A stretch of DNA of 41,591 bases, taken from NCBI GenBank assembly GCA_016845365.1, contig JAERST010000007.1, forward strand, positions 1-41,591, in the 5' to 3' direction. The notes under the pieces were generated by a model. That model made no database searches. It saw only the letters and a list, made by a program, of their open reading frames with translations, and was not told the DNA's origin. Of this stretch, positions 1 through 7,640 are shown piece after piece. The first letter of the stretch is position 1. Each line of letters begins with the position of its first letter. The translations under genes were made by a program, and so were the position numbers. Source of the DNA: Methanobacteriota archaeon. Lineage in GTDB: Archaea; Thermoplasmatota; Poseidoniia; Poseidoniales; Thalassarchaeaceae.

Positions 1-2396
1 CAGAACTCCTCTTCGATGTTCAGCCAGCCATCTCCATCCTTATCTGGATCGATGTCGTCGGCATCTCCATCGTTATCCAAGTCATTATCAGTGCCATAGA
101 TGTTCAACTTCCAGTCAATCAATTCACCGGAGTTTTCAGCGTAATGATCGCTGATTCTAAGCGTCCAAGTTCCTTTGGAGTTCTCGCCCCAATTGCGAAC
201 TGTTGTCAGTAGCCAATCGTCTGGTGCGGAAGCAATCACTGGGTCACTGTTGTATGTCATCTGGTGAGGTTCAGAGAATATGCTTGAAGTTCCAGATGGT
301 GAAATCAACTCAATTTGTAAATCACTAACTGCATCGTGATGAAAATTAAGTTCAATTTCAACTGCTTCCATCAAGATATTATTGTCGATAGTCATCTGTA
401 GTTCAAGTGGATTGTCCAGATTCTCATTTGGTATATCCGCACCAGCTGAGCAATCATCTTCAAAAATCCAAAATGTCACATCCAATATTCCACAATCATA
501 GGTGTATCCTGCAAATGTGTAATCACTCGTAGAGACCTCTTCACCGACATTTTCCCATCCAGTAGCAAGATCAACCGCTGCTCCTGCATCAACTAAACCA
601 AAGCCGTAATCATGTGAGATGTGAAAACCAGCTCCATTTTCAGACCATGAGTCTGAAGTCGGATCTGTTTTTACCGCAGTTTTCGCTAAAATATGTTGGA
701 CATCTCGCCAACCCAAATCCGGATTTGCCTCTAGCATGAGTGCAACGGTGCCACTAACTAGAGGTGCTGCATATGAGGTGCCTTCACCGTCATCTATTTG
801 TCCATTCGATGCAGTCGATAAAATATCTCGACCAGGGGCAACAAGGAACAAACTTGAACCTGGATTTGAAAAATCGGAATGAGTTCCGTCCTCATCAATG
901 GAACCCACAGCAATTGTATACCTACTTGATTTGGTCCCACGGTAATCTGTTCTTCCAAACACGCCATTATCGTTTCCTGCGGAGAAGACGAGGATAACCC
1001 CTGAATCCGACCTGCCATCTTCAAGTAAATTGAAGATGATGTCTAATCTCTCCTCTTCCATTATCGGTGTGCTGAGATCAGATGAAAACTTCCATCTTAC
1101 ATTATTATCCACATCTAGGTACGGTTCCAAAAAGGGTATTCCCCATGAATTCTGAGATATATCTATCAAAGAATCTGACGTATAATCATTTAGAGCAGAC
1201 AATATATTTCCACATCCAATTACTCGATTGAATATAATTTGTGAATCGAACGCAACTCCAACTACTCCTTGATTATTATTTTCAGCTGCGATTAAACCAC
1301 TCACGAATGTGCCATGAGAATTATCTTCATTTCCGTCATCGTCATCATCGAGTAAAGTTGGCTCTTCTTCACAGTATGACCTTGAATTAGCTAAATCTAA
1401 ATTCGCATCAAGGTCGAAGTGGTCAATATCAATGAATCCATTAATCACACCGATTATTATACCATCACCACTGTATCCATCAGCCCAAGCTTCTGTTATG
1501 TTGATATTTGTTAAATCACCATTAAGATGCCACAATTCTCCTAGTTCAAATCTATCTCTATTAACATCTAAGACCTGCTCAACTATGGGTCGCGGAGCCC
1601 CTATGTAAAAAAAGGACCAATTCCAAAACAAATGATAAGCTCGTATAAATCCATCACAATAAGCTTTCACAATTTCTTTGTATCCTTGAAAATCAGCATC
1701 TCTCAGTTCACCAAAATGATTAGTTACGTTACTGAAAATGATATGAGTGACCTCATATTCCGGATCCATATATTCCCTCATGTCTTTTATTTCACTATAA
1801 TGATAGAGAGGATATTCCCATTCGTTAGATCGATCATTTGTCATGTAGATTTGAGTACTATCTGGCCAATTATATTGTGAGAATTCGCTCAACGTGAGAC
1901 TACTACCTCCTGGCGAATCTGTAGGAGTTGAAATTTGCCAAAGAAAATATCCATCAGTTGAATTGTAAAATTGATCTGGATATGGTGCATGCAAATTGCC
2001 TTGATATGAACCATTATAGTATTCCATATAACTTCTATATGGTCCAATGGATGTAGTTTCATTAGTCTCCCAGAAGTATGTTCCATCATCCATACAACCC
2101 CATTCTGGACCTCTGGCGGTTGGGTTATATTTTGCGTCATCATTCAATTGAATAAGTTGAGGTGCTACAACAACAGAAGTCAGAAACAGAAGGGCAAGGA
2201 AGAATGATTTCTGTGCTTTAATTCTCTGCAAATATCTCTTTCTTCGCGTTCTATTTTCCATTTTTGATGAATAATCCAATGCTAATCTTTGATGCGATTC
2301 GGACTCAGGAAGAGTTGAGTCCGATTCATCAATCATGGACTCAGTCGCTGTATTTCTTGTAATAGAATTATTGGACACCTGTCCATTTTCCATCAT
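1..2396 (-). CDS. Subtilisin-like (S8) secreted protein with P-domain, catalytic Asp replaced by Asn; 3' end beyond window
   Basis: The reading frame is open from ATG 2396 (or 2393) to the window edge; an in-frame ATG at 2261 is an alternative start nearer the membrane segment. A basic stretch (MENRTRRKRYLQRIKAQ) precedes one hydrophobic segment at residues about 64-82, so this is a signal peptide or N-terminal anchor. The S8 fold is recognisable: HGT with the catalytic His (EDNSHGTFVSGLIAA), the oxyanion Asn in FSAGNDN and the Ser motif GEGTSYAAP. The Asp motif is changed: where the paralogue at 34889-39574 has VIDSGVETSHPDL, this protein has VINGFIDIDHFDL, so the nucleophile-orienting Asp is Asn319 (codon at 1440-1442). 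A proprotein-convertase-like P-domain follows, then DxDxDG calcium-binding (TSP3-type) sequence at the edge. The region is AT-rich compared with its neighbours. Secreted location is inferred. It may be inactive as a protease. Confidence 0.88.
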   Translation of the reverse strand, partial: MMENGQVSNNSITRNTATESMIDESDSTLPESESHQRLALDYSSKMENRTRRKRYLQRIKAQKSFFLALLFLTSVVVAPQLIQLNDDAKYNPTARGPEWGCMDDGTYFWETNETTSIGPYRSYMEYYNGSYQGNLHAPYPDQFYNSTDGYFLWQISTPTDSPGGSSLTLSEFSQYNWPDSTQIYMTNDRSNEWEYPLYHYSEIKDMREYMDPEYEVTHIIFSNVTNHFGELRDADFQGYKEIVKAYCDGFIRAYHLFWNWSFFYIGAPRPIVEQVLDVNRDRFELGELWHLNGDLTNINITEAWADGYSGDGIIIGVINGFIDIDHFDLDANLDLANSRSYCEEEPTLLDDDDDGNEDNSHGTFVSGLIAAENNNQGVVGVAFDSQIIFNRVIGCGNILSALNDYTSDSLIDISQNSWGIPFLEPYLDVDNNVRWKFSSDLSTPIMEEERLDIIFNLLEDGRSDSGVILVFSAGNDNGVFGRTDYRGTKSSRYTIAVGSIDEDGTHSDFSNPGSSLFLVAPGRDILSTASNGQIDDGEGTSYAAPLVSGTVALMLEANPDLGWRDVQHILAKTAVKTDPTSDSWSENGAGFHISHDYGFGLVDAGAAVDLATGWENVGEEVSTSDYTFAGYTYDCGILDVTFWIFEDDCSAGADIPNENLDNPLELQMTIDNNILMEAVEIELNFHHDAVSDLQIELISPSGTSSIFSEPHQMTYNSDPVIASAPDDWLLTTVRNWGENSKGTWTLRISDHYAENSGELIDWKLNIYGTDNDLDNDGDADDIDPDKDGDGWLNIEEEF

Positions 2397-2456
2397 TTTT
2401 CATCTTCATTCACTAGATTAAGCTAGTAGGGAGGTTTTGATGGAAAAAAGAGAATC

Positions 2457-2469
2457 AGTATAATTATCT
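2457..2469 (+). promoter_or_regulatory. TATA-like box for serC
   Basis: The sequence agtataattatc lies about 26 bp before the GTG at 2489, the usual archaeal TATA-to-start distance for a leaderless transcript. No Shine-Dalgarno precedes either possible serC start. Confidence 0.45.
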
Positions 2470-2488
2470 ATTTTTCAATGCAGAAGAA

Positions 2489-3625
2489 GTGAAAGACCCG
2501 CACCGATGCCACACATCCATGAGTGGCGAGGGGCGGATACACAACTTCGGCGCCGGGCCAGCAGTCCTACCTCTCTCGGTCGTCGAAGAGGTTCAAGCAG
2601 CATTACCAAACTTACACGGCAGTGGCTTCGGGCTGTGCGAAATCAGCCACCGAAGCCCTACCTTCCAAGGGGTTGTCGACAGCGCCATGGAGAGAATCAG
2701 GCGGGTGCTGTCGGTGCCCGAGGATTACACGATTCTATTCCTGCAGGGCGGAGCATCAACGCAATTCTACATGTCCGCCCTGAACCTTCTGAAACCGGGC
2801 GAGCGAGCCGATTTCCTCGAAACCGGCGGCTGGTCAAAAAAGGCGGTGGCAGAGGCGAAGCGAGTCGGTGAAGCAAGCGTTATTTGGAGCGATTCTGGGA
2901 ATGGTTTTCGCGCTGTTCCGGGGGCGAATGACTACGCTGTGAGTGCGGATTCTGTCTACCTTCACTACACTTCAAACAATACCTTGATGGGGACGCAGTA
3001 CCACGATTTACCAGAGAGTGCGGGGAAGCCAAGAGTGCTCGATGCGTCTTCGGATATCGCCGGGGTTCCGCTCGATGTTTCGGCGCACGATTTGATCTAT
3101 GCTGGGGCTCAGAAAAACCTCGGTCCTTCCGGTGTCACACTGGTCATTCTCTCACCCTGGGCGCTGGCTCGGGCAAAGGAAAATTCCGAGGCTGGGCGCT
3201 TGCCGACCATGCTCGATTACACAGTTCATGCTTCGAAGGGGTCGCTATTCAACACCCCCAACACCTTCGGGATTTTCGTTCTCGATTGCGTCTTCAAATG
3301 GCTTGAAGAGAACGGCGGACTTGCGGGTTCGATTGCGCGGAATCGGGCGAAGGCAGATCTGCTTTATGGCGAGCTCGACCGAACGGATTTCTGGGTTGCT
3401 CACGCTGAGGTTGAGGCACGTTCGGTGATGAACGTGACTTGGCGGTGTGCGGATGAGGATCTCGAGTCGGTTTTCTTGGCTGAGTCTGCCGCGGCTGGGC
3501 TTGGTGGACTGAAGGGGCACCGCTCTGTTGGTGGGATTCGCGCGAGTCTGTACAATGGGTGTCCAATCGAGTCGGTTGAGGCGCTCGTTGCATTCATGCG
3601 TGAGTTTGCCGAGCGGTATTCCTGA
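2489..3625 (+). CDS. serC: Phosphoserine aminotransferase
   Basis: This PLP-dependent class V aminotransferase exchanges amino groups between 3-phosphohydroxypyruvate and glutamate in serine synthesis. The family start is visible as HNFGAGPAVLP, followed by EISHRSPTF, FLQGGASTQF and the PLP-lysine motif YAGAQKNLGPSG (Lys209, counting from the GTG). At 378 residues the length is normal for SerC. The start is uncertain: GTG 2489 fits a leaderless transcript from the TATA box at 2457-2469, while ATG 2519 (MSGEGRIHNF) matches the usual SerC N-terminus. deoC follows after 9 bp, so the two probably form one transcript, although they share no pathway. No serA or serB is in the window. Confidence 0.95.
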   Translation: MKDPHRCHTSMSGEGRIHNFGAGPAVLPLSVVEEVQAALPNLHGSGFGLCEISHRSPTFQGVVDSAMERIRRVLSVPEDYTILFLQGGASTQFYMSALNLLKPGERADFLETGGWSKKAVAEAKRVGEASVIWSDSGNGFRAVPGANDYAVSADSVYLHYTSNNTLMGTQYHDLPESAGKPRVLDASSDIAGVPLDVSAHDLIYAGAQKNLGPSGVTLVILSPWALARAKENSEAGRLPTMLDYTVHASKGSLFNTPNTFGIFVLDCVFKWLEENGGLAGSIARNRAKADLLYGELDRTDFWVAHAEVEARSVMNVTWRCADEDLESVFLAESAAAGLGGLKGHRSVGGIRASLYNGCPIESVEALVAFMREFAERYS

Positions 3626-3634
3626 GGGGTTCGC

Positions 3635-4345
3635 TTGGAGGCGCGCGCAGTCGTTGAATGTCTTGACTTCACACTGCTTGACCACGGTGCGAGTGAGGCG
3701 CAGTTGGCTGATTTTGTGGATCGGGCGAATGCGTCCCGCGTCGGTGCGGTGTGCGTCTTTGCCGAGCATGCGCCGCTCGCTCGCGAGCGGCTTGATGCGG
3801 GAATCCAATTGGCGGTTGTCGCTGGTGGATTCCCGGTCGGCAGCGCTGGGGTTGAGGAGATTCGCGCTGCCGTTGCGGCGGCTGCTGCCGCCGATGTGAA
3901 TGAAATCGATGTTGTTCTCGAGCCGAGAGAGGATGCAGATTTTCCAAATGAGGTGGACTTGGCTCGGCTCGTCGCGATGCGAGAATCTGCAGGTGAATGT
4001 GAACTGAAAGTGATTCTCGAGACTCCGCTTTTGGGTGAGCGCCCATTGCGCGCTGCTGCGCGCATGGCGCTTACTGCCGGTGCTGATTTCGTCAAGACTT
4101 GCACCGGCAAGCGTGGCGCATGTTCGGATGAAGCAGCGGCTATTCTCGCCTACGAAGTCATGCGCCACGAGCGCGCTTTCGCAGAAAAGCGCGGTCTGAA
4201 AATTTCAGGCGGTATCAGAACGATGGCCGATGTTGAGAGATTGACTACCATCGTCAACGAACAAGACCCATCAATCATCGATGCCGGAAGCTCCCGCTTC
4301 CGCATCGGTGCTTCTTCCCTCCTCGACGCGCTGCAAAGGAATTGA
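3635..4345 (+). CDS. deoC: Deoxyribose-phosphate aldolase
   Basis: DERA splits 2-deoxyribose 5-phosphate into glyceraldehyde 3-phosphate and acetaldehyde in deoxynucleoside breakdown. The class I aldolase TIM barrel is recognised from DFTLLDH near the N-terminus, the active Asp in EIDVVLEP (Asp92), the Schiff-base lysine in DFVKTCTG (Lys154) and the second lysine in GLKISGGIRT (Lys189). All three catalytic positions are present and 236 residues is a normal length. The start is TTG 3635, preceded by a GAGGGG site that overlaps the end of serC. It stops at 4345, tail-to-tail with tRNA-Val on the other strand. Confidence 0.93.
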   Translation: MEARAVVECLDFTLLDHGASEAQLADFVDRANASRVGAVCVFAEHAPLARERLDAGIQLAVVAGGFPVGSAGVEEIRAAVAAAAAADVNEIDVVLEPREDADFPNEVDLARLVAMRESAGECELKVILETPLLGERPLRAAARMALTAGADFVKTCTGKRGACSDEAAAILAYEVMRHERAFAEKRGLKISGGIRTMADVERLTTIVNEQDPSIIDAGSSRFRIGASSLLDALQRN

Positions 4346-4447
4346 ATCAGAACATCAAGCGAAGGGGTCGCTGCCTCCGCAGAATCCGATTTGAAGTCCA
4401 AGCGAGAGTGAATTGAATCGGCCGCGCAGCGGCTCGTAATGAGCGCA

Positions 4448-4469
4448 GTCGCGCTCGAGGGAGCGCGAC
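4448..4469 (-). terminator. GC-rich hairpin downstream of tRNA-Val
   Basis: A perfect 9-bp stem (GTCGCGCTC / GAGCGCGAC) closes a 4-base loop, about 20 bp past the tRNA 3' end on the minus strand. There is no T-run, so a role in termination or processing is only inferred. It could also act on the deoC transcript from the other side. Confidence 0.4.
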
Positions 4470-4489
4470 AGCTCGGATTCAAGGAGAGA

Positions 4490-4565
4490 TGGTGGGCTCG
4501 GCAGGAATTGAACCTGCGATCTTCGCCATGTGAAGGCGACGTCATAACCCCTAGACCACGAGCCC
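4490..4565 (-). tRNA. tRNA-Val (anticodon CAC)
   Basis: Read on the minus strand, the 7-bp acceptor stem pairs GGGCTCG with CGAGCCC. The anticodon stem TCGCC/GGCGA holds the loop TTCACAT with anticodon CAC, decoding GUG. The T arm is GCAGG-TTCAATT-CCTGC. The D arm GTCT-AGGGGTTA-TGAC has one mismatch. Discriminator A is followed by an encoded CCA (4490-4492). There is no intron. Archaeal tRNA-Val sequences share the GGGCTCGTGGTCTAG start. Confidence 0.95.
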
Positions 4566-4676
4566 GGCAGCCGCTCGACCTGAGGACCCGACTTAACCGT
4601 GATGACGCTTCACATCCACTTTCAGCGACGCCCCTCTCCCCGCCGCAATCAAAAGCCATGCGAGATTCGGCGTTGC

Positions 4677-6125
4677 ATGGTAGCCGGTCTGGACTTTGGA
4701 GTCCTCAAGGAATCGGATACTTGGAAGGCCTTCGGAATCGGTATTGTGCTGTTCTGCGTCATCGGTTACGCTTCACTTTCACTCTTCGGCCTAACCTCCT
4801 CCGTCTACGGCACCTCAGACGAGGTCAACGAGGCACCGGATTGGCTTGCACCTTCGATGAACCGCGAAGGTATCGACGACGCGATTGCTGACGAAAATGG
4901 CGATATTCAGCTGAGTGATTTACGCGGTAGCGTCGTCGTCCTCGATTTTATGGCGATCGATTGTGCCAATTGCCATTATGTGCAGGAACATATCGACCAG
5001 AATTTGGCTGATTGGGAGACTCTGGACGGGCCTCATCCCGTAGTGGCAATTTCGCTCGCCTCCTGGTACGGTTACGAGTCATTTGAGCAAATCAACTCGA
5101 CCTTCGGCGACCCAGATTCTGACCGACACATGCCCTGGCCTATTGTCAATGGCGGGACCGATGTTATTCTTCTCGAGAACGGGACGCGCGGCGATCTGGT
5201 CGAGTATTACTCGGCGCAAGCGATTCCGCTTGCGCTGGTTATCGACCACGAAGGATTCGTGGTCGCGAAGGAAAATACTGGGACACCCCTCGATGGCTGG
5301 GCCGCGTTCGATGGTGCCATCGAGGCAGCCAATGCGGGCGAGGCGGAGAACCTGCGAATCGGCATTGCAAAGGCTGACCGCTCGGTTATGGGCGTGTTCA
5401 TCATTGGGCTTTTCCTGGGTGTTCTGGTGTATTTCTCGCCGTGCGCCTTCCCGGTTTTGCCCTCGTACATCACCTACTATCTCAGCCTCGGAATGCGCGA
5501 GGAAGAATTGCGAGCGGCGGGGAAATTGACCGGCCGGATGCCCGGTTCATTCGAAGTCGGTGGCTTTGCTGCCCTCGGTCAATTGACATTCTTCGGAGTT
5601 GTTGGATTCATCATTTTCGGGCTGTCTGAAGTCATCAATCTCAGCGGAGTGCTGCACAAAGTTGCAATCGCTATCGCTTGGATTCTCGTCGTTCTCGGTG
5701 GTCTCATGCTACTTGGCTGGACCAGCCATCTACTCGCAGGGGTCCAGCGCATACTGGACAAATATCAGACGCGGGAGACTGACGAAGTCTTCACCCCGCG
5801 TCGAAACATGTACTTGTGGGGAATTGGATACTCGGCGGCATCAGTCGATTGTACCGCCGCCGCCGTCTTCCCATTTGTCGCGTGGCTAACCGTTGTCGGT
5901 CAAGGCGCATTCATCTCCGGACTCGGCGGCTTGATGCTCTCAGTGACCTTGTTGATGATTACCGTGACCGGTCTTGTCGGCATGGGCCGACAAGCGATGA
6001 TTGGATTCTTGCGCCGGTCGACTGGAATCGTCAAAGCGACCGGCGCTTGGATGATGATGTTCGCAGGAATCGGGCTACTCGTCTATCTAACTCAGCCCGA
6101 AACTGTCGTCAGCCTCGTCGGCTAA
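4677..6125 (+). CDS. Thioredoxin-CcdA fusion, DsbD/ScsB-like thiol:disulfide transporter
   Basis: It probably carries reducing equivalents across the membrane to thiol proteins outside. A signal-anchor helix (residues about 17-38) leads into an extracellular thioredoxin/TlpA-like domain with the redox pair CANC (Cys96, Cys99) after the strand VVVLDFMAID, and a cis-Pro-like AIPLAL. From about residue 236 it becomes a CcdA membrane domain with FSPCAFPVLPSYI (Cys256) and VDCTAAAVFPF (Cys392), the two membrane cysteines of this family, and several helices to the C-terminus. ATG 4677 is chosen because the upstream in-frame extension to 4599 is basic and featureless. The order is thioredoxin then CcdA. 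It may serve the CGPC thioredoxin-like surface protein at 23227-26394. It is convergent with the cold-shock gene. Confidence 0.88.
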   Translation: MVAGLDFGVLKESDTWKAFGIGIVLFCVIGYASLSLFGLTSSVYGTSDEVNEAPDWLAPSMNREGIDDAIADENGDIQLSDLRGSVVVLDFMAIDCANCHYVQEHIDQNLADWETLDGPHPVVAISLASWYGYESFEQINSTFGDPDSDRHMPWPIVNGGTDVILLENGTRGDLVEYYSAQAIPLALVIDHEGFVVAKENTGTPLDGWAAFDGAIEAANAGEAENLRIGIAKADRSVMGVFIIGLFLGVLVYFSPCAFPVLPSYITYYLSLGMREEELRAAGKLTGRMPGSFEVGGFAALGQLTFFGVVGFIIFGLSEVINLSGVLHKVAIAIAWILVVLGGLMLLGWTSHLLAGVQRILDKYQTRETDEVFTPRRNMYLWGIGYSAASVDCTAAAVFPFVAWLTVVGQGAFISGLGGLMLSVTLLMITVTGLVGMGRQAMIGFLRRSTGIVKATGAWMMMFAGIGLLVYLTQPETVVSLVG

Positions 6126-6175
6126 ATCAAAACTGAAAGTGAATCTAAGCAAAGCTCGAAGCCTGCCGACGAACT

Positions 6176-6367
6176 TCACTCGACTTTCTTGACATTGATC
6201 GCGTTAGGTCCCTTCGGGCCCTCGCCAATCTCGAATTCGACGGTGTCACCCTCGGTGATTCGTCCTTCGACCTGCGATTTGTGGACGAATAGGTCGTCCC
6301 CGCCCTCTTGCTGTATGAATCCGAAGCCCTTCGTGAAGTTGAACCACTTGACCGTGCCCTGTGCCAT
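6176..6367 (-). CDS. Cold-shock domain protein (CspA family)
   Basis: A 63-residue single-domain OB-fold protein that binds single-stranded RNA or DNA as an RNA chaperone. Both nucleic-acid motifs are present: KGFGFI (RNP1, residues 13-18) and DLFVH (RNP2, 25-29), after the family start GTVKWFN. Acidic patches (EGGDD, EFEIGEG) follow. No Shine-Dalgarno is evident; TAGTAG-like sequence about 25 bp upstream could be a weak TATA box for a leaderless transcript. Two near-identical 24-bp repeats lie at 6420-6477, 50-110 bp upstream, and are candidates for its control. CspA proteins are common in bacteria and in mesophilic marine archaea. Confidence 0.97.
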   Translation of the reverse strand: MAQGTVKWFNFTKGFGFIQQEGGDDLFVHKSQVEGRITEGDTVEFEIGEGPKGPNAINVKKVE

Positions 6368-6419
6368 GAGCCGACCCCACGGCCCCTACTACTTGACCTT
6401 GCAGCGCGACCTAACTCGC

Positions 6420-6477
6420 AAAGTGCCGGTTCTGAGGTCAAATAGTGGCTTCCAAAGTGCCACATCTGAGGTCAAAG
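6420..6477 (-). repeat. Pair of 24-bp direct repeats upstream of the cold-shock gene
   Basis: Copy 1 (6420-6443) and copy 2 (6454-6477) share AAAGTGCC, three differing bases, then TCTGAGGTCAAA (plus-strand reading). The repeats are 34 bp apart start to start, about three helical turns. Copy 2 overlaps the phoU stop codon. The position upstream of csp suggests protein binding sites; this is inferred. Confidence 0.65.
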
Positions 6478-7518
6478 TGTGACTTCGGATGCGTTTCGGT
6501 GAGTGTCGATATTGAGCAGAATCTCTGCCATATCGACTGAATATGCGCACAGTCTGCGCAGAGATTCTGACAACTTATCGAGGAATAATGCCTCAGTAGT
6601 CTCGTGTCCTCCATCCCACAAGGATGCCTCGAATTCTCGAAGGCGGCGGCGAGCGCTGGTCAGAGCCGCCTTCGCATCGTGAATCTGTTTCACGTCGTGC
6701 CGACGCAGATTCGCGACGAGAGATTTGATTGAATTCTGCCAAATCGGAATAACCGAGAGAGGTCGCTCCCCAATCGAGAGTTTTCTCGGAACATTTTGTT
6801 CGGTGAGCAATTTGCACATGATGTAAGTGTGATCTCCCATTCGCTCAAGTGTCCGCACAATATTGCCAATTTCCGCCGCCTCCCAGCGCGAAGTCCCCAG
6901 GCTATCCTCGATTCGAGATGACTCAAGAATCTGGCCGATTTGTCGCTCGAGAAGGAGTCGAAGCGCGTCGACTTCCCTCTCTCGCTCGGATGTATCATCG
7001 AGAATCGCCGAATCGCCACCGGTTAGAACTTCGACGATATCTCGAACCTGAGAACTAATCAGAAGATACATTCGATTGATGCTGGAATGAATAGGCAACT
7101 CGGATGGACTGAGCAATGTCACCATCTCGATGACTCGCTCAGTCTCGGTCGCAATCTCGACTCCACGAGTGCTGCGAACGAAGGTTCGGAAGATTCGACG
7201 ATGGTCACGAGTGAATCCCGTCGTGGTTCGAATTCGGATTAATTGAGCGCCCGCGAGGTAAGCTGCAATTAGATGGTCGAGTATTACCACCTCCGGTAAT
7301 TCATCCAAGTGAATTTCGACCTCGCGGCGCTTTCGCACCGAGGAACCCTCTGGAATTATTCGCAATGTGCCGGATGGTCGCCATTCAATTCGGACTTCAT
7401 CCTTGGCGACCAACCCGTGTTGAGTCACCCAGCGCTTTGGCAGGCTGACGATATAGGTAGAACCGCCTGTGAGTTGCAGCCGGCGAGTATCGAATCTGTC
7501 CAATACCTCTTCTGCCAT
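6472..7518 (-). CDS. AbrB/SpoVT-PhoU phosphate regulator
   Basis: The N-terminus (residues about 8-55) is an AbrB/SpoVT-type DNA-binding domain: TRRLQLTGGSTYIVSLPKRW, then a strand ending LRIIPEG. The rest is the helical PhoU domain pair, with PhoU-typical segments such as IVRTLERMGDHTYIMCKLL. In archaea such proteins are taken to control phosphate uptake genes. The 348-residue length is normal. It is divergent from the PiT transporter at 7641, with 122 bp between the starts, so direct control of that transporter is likely. A TATA box about 28 bp before ATG 7518 indicates a leaderless transcript. The stop lies inside one of the repeats upstream of csp. Confidence 0.9.
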   Translation of the reverse strand: MAEEVLDRFDTRRLQLTGGSTYIVSLPKRWVTQHGLVAKDEVRIEWRPSGTLRIIPEGSSVRKRREVEIHLDELPEVVILDHLIAAYLAGAQLIRIRTTTGFTRDHRRIFRTFVRSTRGVEIATETERVIEMVTLLSPSELPIHSSINRMYLLISSQVRDIVEVLTGGDSAILDDTSEREREVDALRLLLERQIGQILESSRIEDSLGTSRWEAAEIGNIVRTLERMGDHTYIMCKLLTEQNVPRKLSIGERPLSVIPIWQNSIKSLVANLRRHDVKQIHDAKAALTSARRRLREFEASLWDGGHETTEALFLDKLSESLRRLCAYSVDMAEILLNIDTHRNASEVTL

Positions 7519-7540
7519 GGACGGGCCGGATGGCGGCTCG

Positions 7541-7619
7541 GATATATACCTTTCATAGCCCCGCAGTAATTCGTTTTCTCATAATTTATATAGTCAATAT
7601 AATTCAACAACCATATACC
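7541..7619. promoter_or_regulatory. Divergent promoter region between phoU and pit
   Basis: On the minus strand GGTATATATC (7541-7550) lies about 28 bp before the phoU ATG. On the plus strand there are two candidates for pit: TTTATATAG (7585-7593) and CCATATACC (7611-7619), the latter 26 bp before ATG 7641. Any operator for the PhoU regulator would fall here. Confidence 0.6.
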
Positions 7620-7640
7620 GAACGCCACACGGCCGGCCTG

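Noticed and set aside
3245-4168. A 307-codon minus-strand reading frame across serC and deoC
   Set aside because: It is antisense to two well-supported genes, has Arg/Ser-rich low-quality sequence and matches no family.
4490-4565. tRNA-Val as an integration site, or a tRNA-Glu
   Set aside because: No partial tRNA copy or integrase is present nearby. The loop TTCACAT places CAC, not TTC or CTC, at the anticodon.
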